NCBI GenBank assembly: GCA_900555035.1
Contig: USJX01000071.1
Coordinates: 1-14,187 of the forward strand
DNA: 14,187 bases
Direction of reading: 5' to 3'
Origin: an uncultured Prevotella sp.
GTDB lineage: Bacteria; Bacteroidota; Bacteroidia; Bacteroidales; Bacteroidaceae
Below the pieces are notes generated by a model. That model was not told where the DNA came from, did not search any database, and was given only the letters and a program-made list of their open reading frames with translations. Of this stretch, positions 6,633 through 13,556 are shown in pieces (the first letter of the stretch is position 1; every line of letters begins with the position of its first letter). A program made the position numbers and the translations under genes.

Positions 6633-8879
6633 TTATTTCTCCATAAACTTTTTGGCAGCTCTGAGCTGGTGTCTCATTACGCTCAGGAACTCCTGGCTCT
6701 CCTGCAAGATATTCAGGTAAACCAGAGAAATCTGCATCAGCGAGTTATCAGAAAGATGCTGCATGCGGTCGATATGCTTCTGGCGAAGTTCGCTCAGCTC
6801 ATCCTTGCAGGCATCAGCCTCGGCGAGAATCTCGCGATAGTTCTCGTAACGGCTGGTCTCAATCTGCTCGCAGCTCATGCGCATTAGGTCGTTAATCTTC
6901 TGGCGAACAGGAGCAAACTCCTTGATATATTCGGCAGGCAGTGGGTTGAAGTTGTTGTCCACGTGCTCCTTGATTGGGTCAAGCATACGGCGAAGAGAGT
7001 AGAGGAACTGCTGGTTGCTGTTGGCACCCAAGTGGAACCAGGTGTTGCGCTCGATGGCAATCTCCATAGGCGATTTCTTCAAACCGAGCATCTCCTGGCG
7101 GCGGAACTTCTTCAGCATATCCTGCTCCTTCTTCAACTCCTTATTGGCATGGCGAAGCTCCTTAGGCTTCTCGTTGGCAAGACCATCCATAATCTGGTTG
7201 AACTCGTTCAGGGCGAAGTGGCAAACGTAAGCCTGGGTGCGTGATACTTGGCGACGAAGCAAATCCCATACAATCTCTGGGTCGTGTGAGCGCATCATCA
7301 GCTGGAAGGTGCTGCCCTTGCTCTCTTCCTTTGCCTTCTTGTTATACTGGATGTTGCTGCGGATGAGCAGGAAGATAACCAATGCCATGAAGCAGGTCTG
7401 GATACCTACACCGCCGAAGTGCATGACAAGACAAACGATGGCGCAGGCTGCGAATGCCACACCGGCTGTAATAAACCATCCACCAATCACACTCAATACA
7501 CCAGTTACACGGAATACGGCACTCTCACGGCTCCAGGCTCTATCGGCAAGTGAAGAACCCATAGCCACCATAAAGGTAACGTAGGTGGTAGAGAGTGGCA
7601 ACTTCAGGTTGGTACCGATGGTGATAAGCATACTTGCCAATACCAGGTTAACGGCTGCACGAACCACGTCGAAGGCAGCACTTTCTTCCAACTCTACATC
7701 GCTCTTGTCGAATCGGCTGTTAATCCAGTTCATCAAAGCCTTTGGCATGAACTGCTTCAGCCATGAATCTGTAGCCTGGCAGTTGCGTACAATCACGCGA
7801 GCTGCAGATGAACTTCCGAACATCTCATCACCCTCGTCCTGACGGCTTAAATCCACAGAAGTCTTGATCACGTTTTGTGCCTTCTTTGAGGTTGCCATGG
7901 CGATGATCATCACGGCACCGGCTGCGAGAAGATATACTGGGGTAGTCTTGGCGCTATCCATCAGAGAAGTCATCATAAACTGGTCTGGTGTAGCACCGTT
8001 GGCATTCGCCATATAATCCTGATAAGAAGACAGACCAGCCAGAGGCACACCGATGAAGTTTACCAAGTCGTTGCCGGCGAAAGCCATCGCCAGGGCGAAA
8101 GTACCCATCAGCACGGTGAACTTGAAGATGTTGACACGGCAGAGGTGCAGGAACTCCATCACGATGGCAGAACCCACAAAGGTGATGCAGAGCAGCAAGC
8201 CCAGGTTCTGGTCGATAAAGTCGCGCCATTCTGCAGGCAGGTAAGGACTCTTGCCCAAACCTTTCATGAAGATGAAGTAGGAGAGGGCTGTGAAGGCGAT
8301 ACCACCGAAGATGGCGATGCTGTAGCGTGAATGCTTGCGATAGTTAAAGGTGAAGATGATACGGGAAAGCCACATCACGAAAGCACCGAATACGAAGGCG
8401 ATGATAACGGATGAGAAGATACCCATGATAACCTCCAAGGCCTTGTTGCTGTTGAGCAGCATGCCATAGTTGAGGCTATCGTCGCCGTACATTTTCAATG
8501 TAGCGAGGATAAAGGCACCTCCCAACAGCTCGAACACCAGCGAAACGGTGGTTGATGTTGGCATACCCAGCGTGTTGAACACGTCCAGGATGATGATATC
8601 CGTCACCATGACGGCTAGGAAAAGCGTCATCACTTCTTCGAAGGTAAAGTGGTCTGGACTCATGATGCCGTGTCGGGCGATGTCCATCATTCCTGAAGAC
8701 ATGATGGCTCCCAATACCACACCGCAGGATGCGATGATCAGCACCGTGCGAAACTTAGCCACCTTAGCTCCGATGGCAGATTGCAGGAAGTTAACAGCGT
8801 CGTTGCTGACTCCTACGAAGAGATCAAACACTGCCAAACAGAGCAGGAAGATCACGATACAAAGATAAATCGTACTCAT
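6633..8879 (-). CDS. PiT-family inorganic phosphate transporter with C-terminal PhoU-like domain
   Basis: Inner-membrane low-affinity phosphate permease, cation-coupled in characterised relatives. The protein is 748 residues, longer than E. coli PitA because of a cytosolic tail. The two inverted PiT repeats are marked by GVSNDAVNFLQSAIGAKV (23-40) and FAGNDLVNFIGVPLAG (267-282); Ser/Thr motifs follow each (PTSTTVSLV at 107-115, PLSTTYVTF at 428-436). About ten or more hydrophobic helices fill residues 4-505, interrupted by a hydrophilic loop at about 330-400. Residues about 515-748 are a charged, helical PhoU/DUF47-like domain, which may gate the permease in response to phosphate signalling. 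It is transcribed alone. A TACCTTTG -7 element lies about 53 nt upstream of the start, preceded by four 11-bp-spaced direct repeats instead of a normal -33 element. This suggests activation by a PhoB-type regulator. Confidence 0.93.
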   Translation of the reverse strand: MSTIYLCIVIFLLCLAVFDLFVGVSNDAVNFLQSAIGAKVAKFRTVLIIASCGVVLGAIMSSGMMDIARHGIMSPDHFTFEEVMTLFLAVMVTDIIILDVFNTLGMPTSTTVSLVFELLGGAFILATLKMYGDDSLNYGMLLNSNKALEVIMGIFSSVIIAFVFGAFVMWLSRIIFTFNYRKHSRYSIAIFGGIAFTALSYFIFMKGLGKSPYLPAEWRDFIDQNLGLLLCITFVGSAIVMEFLHLCRVNIFKFTVLMGTFALAMAFAGNDLVNFIGVPLAGLSSYQDYMANANGATPDQFMMTSLMDSAKTTPVYLLAAGAVMIIAMATSKKAQNVIKTSVDLSRQDEGDEMFGSSSAARVIVRNCQATDSWLKQFMPKALMNWINSRFDKSDVELEESAAFDVVRAAVNLVLASMLITIGTNLKLPLSTTYVTFMVAMGSSLADRAWSRESAVFRVTGVLSVIGGWFITAGVAFAACAIVCLVMHFGGVGIQTCFMALVIFLLIRSNIQYNKKAKEESKGSTFQLMMRSHDPEIVWDLLRRQVSRTQAYVCHFALNEFNQIMDGLANEKPKELRHANKELKKEQDMLKKFRRQEMLGLKKSPMEIAIERNTWFHLGANSNQQFLYSLRRMLDPIKEHVDNNFNPLPAEYIKEFAPVRQKINDLMRMSCEQIETSRYENYREILAEADACKDELSELRQKHIDRMQHLSDNSLMQISLVYLNILQESQEFLSVMRHQLRAAKKFMEK

Positions 8880-8931
8880 TATTATATGAATGTTTATTGT
8901 TTATTATCCTATATTCCCTTGTTTTCGGGTG

Positions 8932-8939
8932 CAAAGGTA
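8932..8939 (-). promoter_or_regulatory. pit promoter, -7 element
   Basis: Minus-strand TACCTTTG matches TAnnTTTG. At the distance where TTTG normally stands (19-20 nt) the sequence is degenerate and falls inside the 11-bp repeat array, as expected for an activator-dependent promoter. Confidence 0.65.
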
Positions 8940-8948
8940 CGTAAGGGA

Positions 8949-8987
8949 TGTTACAGGCTATTTAAACAGGTGTTACAATCCGGTTAA
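8949..8987 (-). promoter_or_regulatory. Four 11-bp-spaced hexamers, PhoB/PhoP-type box array upstream of pit
   Basis: On the minus strand the hexamers are TTAACC (8987-8982), GTAACA (8976-8971), TTAAAT (8965-8960) and GTAACA (8954-8949), each start exactly 11 nt from the last. The array ends 9 nt before the -7 element. Tandem hexamers at 11 nt are the binding pattern of OmpR/PhoB response regulators; TTAACA-N5 is the Bacillus PhoP box. The Bacteroidota regulator is not shown here, so the assignment is inferred from layout and from the phosphate transporter gene. Confidence 0.55.
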
Positions 8988-9062
8988 AATAGAAAAATAG
9001 GGTAAAATTTGGTGCTTTTCTTAGTTGAAAGAAGTAAAAGAGTGTGAATGATACGATTTTTG

Positions 9063-9092
9063 TGTTAAAATCGTGTTAAAATACACTTAAAA
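9063..9092 (+). promoter_or_regulatory. Three TTAAAA hexamers at 11-bp spacing, second Pho-box-like array
   Basis: TTAAAA occurs at 9065-9070, 9076-9081 and 9087-9092, an exact 11-nt period. On the minus strand the same DNA reads TTAAGT, TTAACA, TTAACA with the same period, so it matches the array next to pit. It ends 25 nt upstream of the -7 element of the secreted-protein promoter and could activate that gene. Confidence 0.5.
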
Positions 9093-9117
9093 GTATTCTG
9101 CTTTCAAAATTTATTTT

Positions 9118-9125
9118 TAACTTTG
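9118..9125 (+). promoter_or_regulatory. -7 element of the secreted-protein locus
   Basis: TAACTTTG matches TAnnTTTG. No TTTG is found 19-20 nt upstream; that zone is only weakly similar. The transcript would begin near 9132 and carry a leader of about 105 nt. That leader can form small hairpins (ACTTAT 9134-9139 with ATAAGT 9144-9149; ACC-GAAA-GGT at 9161-9170) and holds a direct repeat AACTAACATTAT at 9191 and 9208. Confidence 0.6.
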
Positions 9126-9238
9126 CATCACCAACTTATAAACATAAGTAAATCGTAAGTACCGAAAGGTGAAAAGCTGTTTTCAAAAACAACTAACATT
9201 ATTAGATAACTAACATTATAGAATCAAAAGACCGAAAT

Positions 9239-9472
9239 ATGAATAAGGTAAATCTCTTCGCTACAGGAATCCTGCTGGCTTGTGGCGTAACCTGTGCCAA
9301 GGCACAGACTTGGACTGATTTCACGGAGAAAATCGTGAATCCGTCTTTCGAAACAGGGACGACGGCTGAGACCGTGGCTGGTGATTTAACTGGCTCTATG
9401 GCTGGTGAACAGACTGGCTTAGGTTGGAGTATCCATGATGGATATTTCAGCATTCCTTTCCGTGTTAGCTAA
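9239..9472 (+). CDS. Short secreted protein, probably truncated N-terminus of a surface protein
   Basis: Encodes 77 residues. Residues 1-23 are a clear type I signal peptide (MNKVNLFATGILLACGVTCA, with A-K-A before the likely cleavage). The mature part begins QTWTDFTEKIVNPSFETG. The phrase NPSFETG followed by GLGWSI is the usual opening of a beta-sandwich carbohydrate-binding-like domain in Bacteroidota surface proteins, but here the protein stops after about 55 mature residues, far short of a complete domain. The stop sits in a GTTAGCTAAC palindrome (9464-9473), and AT-rich non-coding DNA follows. Promoter and signal peptide look intact, so it may still be expressed. I think it is a remnant left by recombination or deletion; a genuine small secreted protein is the alternative. 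No function is assigned. Confidence 0.55.
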   Translation: MNKVNLFATGILLACGVTCAKAQTWTDFTEKIVNPSFETGTTAETVAGDLTGSMAGEQTGLGWSIHDGYFSIPFRVS

Positions 9473-9476
9473 CGCT

Positions 9477-9515
9477 AAAAATAAATCAAAGTAACCAAAA
9501 ATAAATCAAAAGTAA
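9477..9515 (+). repeat. Two tandem copies of an 18-19 bp AT-rich repeat
   Basis: AAAAATAAATCAAAGTAA (9477-9494) is repeated at 9497-9515 with one extra A, a 20-nt period. It lies between the truncated secreted gene and the large surface-protein gene. It could be a slippage product or a scar; no function is suggested. Confidence 0.6.
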
Positions 9516-9601
9516 TAATAAGTAATGTACGAATGGGACTTGGGCTTTCGTCTTAGTCTCCTAGGAAGTCATTATATTTCAACTAATTTAATTATTTTAT
9601 T

Positions 9602-12600
9602 ATGAAACCAAAAAATCTACGTATTTTGTTTTCAATGGCGCTAGCTTTGGGACTTTCTGCTCAAAGCTATGGTAGCGAAACCGTGAGTGAGGCTGGCGCA
9701 GGTCAGTTCTTGCTTTACAATGTTGGAGCCAAGCAGTATTTGTGCCCAGGCAATGCTTGGGGAACCCATGCCTCTGTAGGAAATGTGGGTATGATGGTAG
9801 AGTTGGTGCCACAAAATGATGGTACCTATCGCGTGTCAACTAAACCTTATTATAATTCCGATTTGTGCTTGGGCGATAATGCTTATGTCGATAATAAAGG
9901 CAAAGGAACATATAGTTTTGAAAAGGTAGAAGGAGTAGAGGAACCAACTTATAAGTTGGTTTGTAAATCTAATACACTTTATTGGTCTGGAAAAGGCACT
10001 GATTTGTCTTTCGATGCCAATGGTCCTGCAGCAGGATCTGAGGCTAACGGTCAGTGGCGTTTGATAAAGATTGGTACGGAGGATGCTACTGAGGAGAAGC
10101 CACAGGATGTGAGCTATTTGATCACGAATCCTGATTTTGATATTATTAGAGATGAAAATGGTAATAAACGTCATTTGAGAGGATGGGAAGGTGAACCTAC
10201 GGCTAATAATAGCTGCGCAGAGAAATATAACACGACCTTTGATGTTTATCAGGAGAAGACCGGCCTTCCAAATGGTAAATATCGTGTATCTTGTCAGGGC
10301 TTTTATCGTGCAGGAGGACATGATTCTGGAAATGAGACGCAAAATGCCTTTTTGTATGCTAATAATGCTGAAACTCCATTGTTGAATATCTTAGCAGAAA
10401 AAAATAATTTTTCAGCAGAATATGTCGGTGAGAAAAATAAATCAGGTGAGCCAAATACTATGGAGGAAGCTCAGAACTATTTCTCTGCTGGTTTTTATAA
10501 AAATAATTCAGTTGAAGTTACTGTAGTAGATGGCACATTGCGCTTTGGTATCAAGAAGTCGAAACAGATAGCTGCAGATTGGACCATCTTTGACACATTC
10601 AGATTGGAGTATTTGGGCGAAGTAGATTTGAATGCTGCAGCCGTAGCTGAATTCAAGGTTTTGCAGGATGAGGGAACTGCTCTCTTGCAGGATGAAGCTT
10701 ATGCTATAGTACAAGGTACAGAGGAATATGTGGCATTGCAGAATGTGATAGCAAAGACTGCCACCGCTGAGAATCTGGCAGAACTCAAGGCAGAGTATTA
10801 TAGTGCCAAGAATGCTTTCGTTGACTTAAAGGTTTCTTATGAGGCTTGGGATGCAGCCTATGCTGCTGAAAAGACTGTGCTCAAAGGTTTAGGCATTGCA
10901 GACCAGTTTGCAACCAGACCAAATACTGCTGCAGAAGCAGCCAAGGGTGCTCAGACTATGAACGTGGCAGAATATGAGGCTGTAGTGAAAGATTATACTA
11001 CCGATATTAAGTTGGGTGATTGGATTACATCGGGTGCTGCAAACTTCAATAATGAGCACTGGAGTGGAACAAAGTCAAACTATTTAAACCAGATTGATGG
11101 TGATAAGCAGGGGTATAATGCAGACAGTTGGAAGATGAGTGCCAGCCAGGAAATTACTCTTCCTGCAGGTGAATATGTGTTCAAGGCAGCTGGCCGTAAG
11201 TCTGCTGATGCCACAATGACATTGAGTGTAAAGAATGGTGAAACGTCATTGGGCGAAGTTGTAAACTTCCCTAGCGGCAACAGAGGTCGTGGTATTGCAA
11301 CCGACGGAACTGCTTCTTTCGAGGGCGCATCTTATGCTTGTAAGAATGAAGGCTATGGCTGGCAGTGGCGCTTTGTGCCATTCACTCTTACAGAGAAAAC
11401 CACAATTACCATTTCTATCGAGGCTGGTGCCAACTTGATTCACAACTGGGCAAGCTTCGGCGATTACTCAGTGATGGCTAAGCCAAATACCGCAGCAAGT
11501 GAGGTCGCTTACAACCAGGCTGTAGATGCTGCCAACGCAGCTTTGACTAATGAGGCTAATCAGGTTGTTACCGGTGAGGAGCGTACAAAGTTGAATGAAG
11601 CTATTGCTGCTGATAAGGGTACTACCGTAGAGAGCATTGATGCAGCTACTGCTGCAGTGAAGGCTGCTACAGAAACTTATGTTGCTGCCGTTGCTTCTTA
11701 CCAGGCTCTTGCTGATGCCAAGGCCATGAAACTTGACTTTGCTTATGCTTCTGCAGAGAAGAAGGCTGCTTTTGCTGAGGCTCTCCAGGTAGAAGCTGCT
11801 ACATCTGCCAAGGATGCTACTGATAAGACAAATGCCATCTATACTGCAGCTCGTGCTTATGCAGAGAGCAATGGTAAGGCTGAGGGCGTAAAGGGTGCTG
11901 TAGATTGCACCGCTAGCGTGGTAAATGCAAACTTTGCTGATAAACTGAATGGATGGTCTAGCTCTCAGAATGGTGGAAACTTGCAGACCCTTAGCGGTGA
12001 GTCTTGGACCACATCTGAAGGTGTTACCGGAACTCCTTATTACGATTACTATAATGACAGCGCCAACAACCAGCATGCTTATCAGAACGTATCTGGTCTC
12101 CAGGCAGGTAAATATATCGTAACCATCAAGGCTCGTGCATTCGCTGGTTTCAACCTCTATATGCTGATCAATGATGAGAAGAAGGTTGATATCAACGAAA
12201 TCGGCAATACTGGTGGTTTGTTCGGTCGTGGATGGAATGATTATACAGCCGAGTTTGAGGTAGGCAATGATGGTATGGTGAAGTTGGAAGTAGCCAATAT
12301 GCCGGCACAGAACCAGGCTGGTTGGTTCGGCTTCGGCGACGTTCGCCTCTTCAAGGTAGCCAATTTGGATGCTATCACTCTTAACGAGAATGAGACTTGC
12401 ACTCCTGAGGCTAAGGTGGCTGATGTAACTCTCAACCGTACATTGACCACACATTGGAACTCTATCGTATTGCCATTCGCTGTAAGCAAGAAGCAGATTG
12501 CAGCTCAGTTTGGCGAGGGAACAGTGGTAGCAGCTTACAAGGATGCTACTATTAATGAAACCTCTACAACCCTTAACTTCGAGGTGGTAGAGGAGATGCA

Positions 12601-13051
12601 GGCTAACGTGCCTTATCTCATCAAACCAGCTCAGGCAGGTAATACTTACACCTTCCAGGGCGTAGCTATCAAGGCAGCTGACAACCTGGAGGCAGGCGAA
12701 GGCGAGATCAAGTTCGTAGGTAACTACGAGAACGGCAAGCAGCTTGCTGAGGGCGATTACTTCATCGATGCTAACCGTAACCTGTTCTATAGTGCCAACG
12801 GTACTGAGACCATGAAGGCATTCCGTGCCATCTTCGTGAGCACAGCGGCAGCGGCAGCTAAGACCATGTTCTTCTCTATCCGTGGCAATAGCGGTGAGAC
12901 AACAGGTATTGAAGATGTGAAGACGCTCGCAGGTAAGACCTTCGACGTTTACAGCATCGATGGTATGCTCGTAAGAAAGAATGCCACAAACTTGAATGGT
13001 CTTGCTAAGGGCGTTTACGTAGTGAATGGCAAAAAGTATATTGCCAAGTAA
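9602..13051 (+). CDS. Large secreted modular surface protein with Por-type C-terminal module
   Basis: A 1149-residue exported protein; I do not recognise a specific named family. Residues 1-24 are a signal peptide. Residues about 34-156 are rich in aromatic and Gly turns (FLLYNVGAKQYL, SDLCLGDNAY, NGQWRLI) and look like a beta-trefoil (ricin-like) lectin fold. Three beta-sandwich, carbohydrate-binding-like domains follow at about 170-337 (opening ITNPDFD, then LRGWEGEP), 470-628 and 768-920 (VVNANFADKLNGWS). They are separated by Ala/Glu/Lys-rich helical linkers at about 343-465 and 630-765. Residues about 938-1095 form another beta domain. The last 45 residues (FDVYSIDGMLVRKN, GLAKGVYVVNGKKYIAK) resemble a Por/T9SS C-terminal sorting module. 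No catalytic motif is seen. GC content climbs strongly toward the 3' end. The start ATG at 9602 precedes the signal peptide directly. Probable role: glycan or host-surface binding, inferred only from architecture. Confidence 0.85.
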   Translation: MKPKNLRILFSMALALGLSAQSYGSETVSEAGAGQFLLYNVGAKQYLCPGNAWGTHASVGNVGMMVELVPQNDGTYRVSTKPYYNSDLCLGDNAYVDNKGKGTYSFEKVEGVEEPTYKLVCKSNTLYWSGKGTDLSFDANGPAAGSEANGQWRLIKIGTEDATEEKPQDVSYLITNPDFDIIRDENGNKRHLRGWEGEPTANNSCAEKYNTTFDVYQEKTGLPNGKYRVSCQGFYRAGGHDSGNETQNAFLYANNAETPLLNILAEKNNFSAEYVGEKNKSGEPNTMEEAQNYFSAGFYKNNSVEVTVVDGTLRFGIKKSKQIAADWTIFDTFRLEYLGEVDLNAAAVAEFKVLQDEGTALLQDEAYAIVQGTEEYVALQNVIAKTATAENLAELKAEYYSAKNAFVDLKVSYEAWDAAYAAEKTVLKGLGIADQFATRPNTAAEAAKGAQTMNVAEYEAVVKDYTTDIKLGDWITSGAANFNNEHWSGTKSNYLNQIDGDKQGYNADSWKMSASQEITLPAGEYVFKAAGRKSADATMTLSVKNGETSLGEVVNFPSGNRGRGIATDGTASFEGASYACKNEGYGWQWRFVPFTLTEKTTITISIEAGANLIHNWASFGDYSVMAKPNTAASEVAYNQAVDAANAALTNEANQVVTGEERTKLNEAIAADKGTTVESIDAATAAVKAATETYVAAVASYQALADAKAMKLDFAYASAEKKAAFAEALQVEAATSAKDATDKTNAIYTAARAYAESNGKAEGVKGAVDCTASVVNANFADKLNGWSSSQNGGNLQTLSGESWTTSEGVTGTPYYDYYNDSANNQHAYQNVSGLQAGKYIVTIKARAFAGFNLYMLINDEKKVDINEIGNTGGLFGRGWNDYTAEFEVGNDGMVKLEVANMPAQNQAGWFGFGDVRLFKVANLDAITLNENETCTPEAKVADVTLNRTLTTHWNSIVLPFAVSKKQIAAQFGEGTVVAAYKDATINETSTTLNFEVVEEMQANVPYLIKPAQAGNTYTFQGVAIKAADNLEAGEGEIKFVGNYENGKQLAEGDYFIDANRNLFYSANGTETMKAFRAIFVSTAAAAAKTMFFSIRGNSGETTGIEDVKTLAGKTFDVYSIDGMLVRKNATNLNGLAKGVYVVNGKKYIAK

Positions 13052-13109
13052 TCATCGTCATGCACATGTTTAGATAAATAGAATAATAATTTTTAAATTG
13101 ATAAACAAT

Positions 13110-13292
13110 ATGAAGAAATATATGAAACCAGCCATTGAGGTGGCGAGAATTGAGAATGAGTGCAGCATCATGGCTGCTTCTAATAATAACTTGGGTACAT
13201 CAGGTCTTCCTGATGATGCTCCGGGATATGGAGAGGTGAACTCTGATGGTTCCGTAGGATCTCGCAAGTATTACTCTATTTGGGACGAGTAA
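13110..13292 (+). CDS. Small peptide of the MKKY-x-KP type, unknown function
   Basis: A 60-residue product from the ATG at 13110, 58 nt after the surface-protein stop and probably on the same transcript. The N-terminal half (MKKYMKPAIEVARIENE, then CSIMAAS) is a pattern I recall from many short Prevotella and Bacteroides proteins: basic start, KP, alternating hydrophobics, an acidic residue, then a small-residue break. The second half is Gly, Asp, Ser and Pro rich (LPDDAPGYGEVNSDGSVGS) and ends KYYSIWDE. There is no membrane segment and no classical signal peptide. The conserved head with a variable tail recalls leader-plus-core peptides, but no modifying enzyme or exporter is nearby. An in-frame TTG at 13098 would add four residues and is less likely. 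The reading frame is convincing; the function is unknown. Confidence 0.75.
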   Translation: MKKYMKPAIEVARIENECSIMAASNNNLGTSGLPDDAPGYGEVNSDGSVGSRKYYSIWDE

Positions 13293-13334
13293 GAATTGCT
13301 CTGATAAAGAGTCAAGAGTTGTTATATTTGGGGT

Positions 13335-13367
13335 GGGGTGCACAAAGCATTTCACCCCTTTTTGTTT
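13335..13367 (+). terminator. Rho-independent terminator after the surface-protein/peptide operon
   Basis: GGGGTG (13335-13340) and CACCCC (13353-13358) form a 6-bp GC stem with a 12-nt loop, followed by TTTTTGTTT. It lies 42 nt after the small-peptide stop. A second GGGGTG at 13330-13335 offers an alternative register. Confidence 0.8.
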
Positions 13368-13451
13368 CACCCTTAGAAACAGTTTGTTTCTATATTAGAA
13401 ATATCTTGTTTCTATATTAGAAACGGAGAGTTTCTATTATTGAAACAAATT
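13364..13451. repeat. Four 22-bp tandem units, each with a GTTTC-N7-GAAAC type dyad
   Basis: GTTTC starts at 13364, 13386, 13408 and 13430, an exact 22-nt period. Each unit carries a 17-bp dyad. The third is perfect (GTTTCTATATTAGAAAC), the second differs at its last base, the fourth reads GTTTCTATTATTGAAAC, and the first keeps only the outer GTTTC and GAAAC. Spacers of 5 nt between dyads vary. The 22-nt period equals about two helical turns, so the dyads face the same side of the DNA. The array sits just after the terminator and about 105 nt before the HAD gene; operator sites are a reasonable guess. Confidence 0.75.
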
Positions 13452-13556
13452 CCAGTTAAAATCGGGTCGTTTTGTGCTTTTCTTGAAAGAAAGAAAAAAG
13501 GAGATAAAGATAATAAAAAACAGATTTTTCCGATAATAATAGAAAAGAAAAAGAAT

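Noticed and set aside
6410..6646. Plus-strand frame of 78 codons between yhhQ and pit
   Set aside because: It runs through both terminator-like hairpins, is low-complexity Ser/Lys-rich and has no promoter; more likely non-coding.
9239..9472. Lipoprotein signal (lipobox) in the short secreted protein
   Set aside because: The cysteine in LLAC comes too early, with Leu at a poorly tolerated position, and a good type I cleavage site follows at A-K-A.
11468..12454. Minus-strand open frame of 328 codons
   Set aside because: It is antisense to the surface-protein gene, with Ser/Ile/Leu-rich text produced by reversed Ala- and Asp-rich codons. No start signal or motif.
13364..13451. CRISPR array
   Set aside because: Units are 22 nt in total with only 5-nt variable parts, too short for repeat plus spacer, and no cas gene is present.
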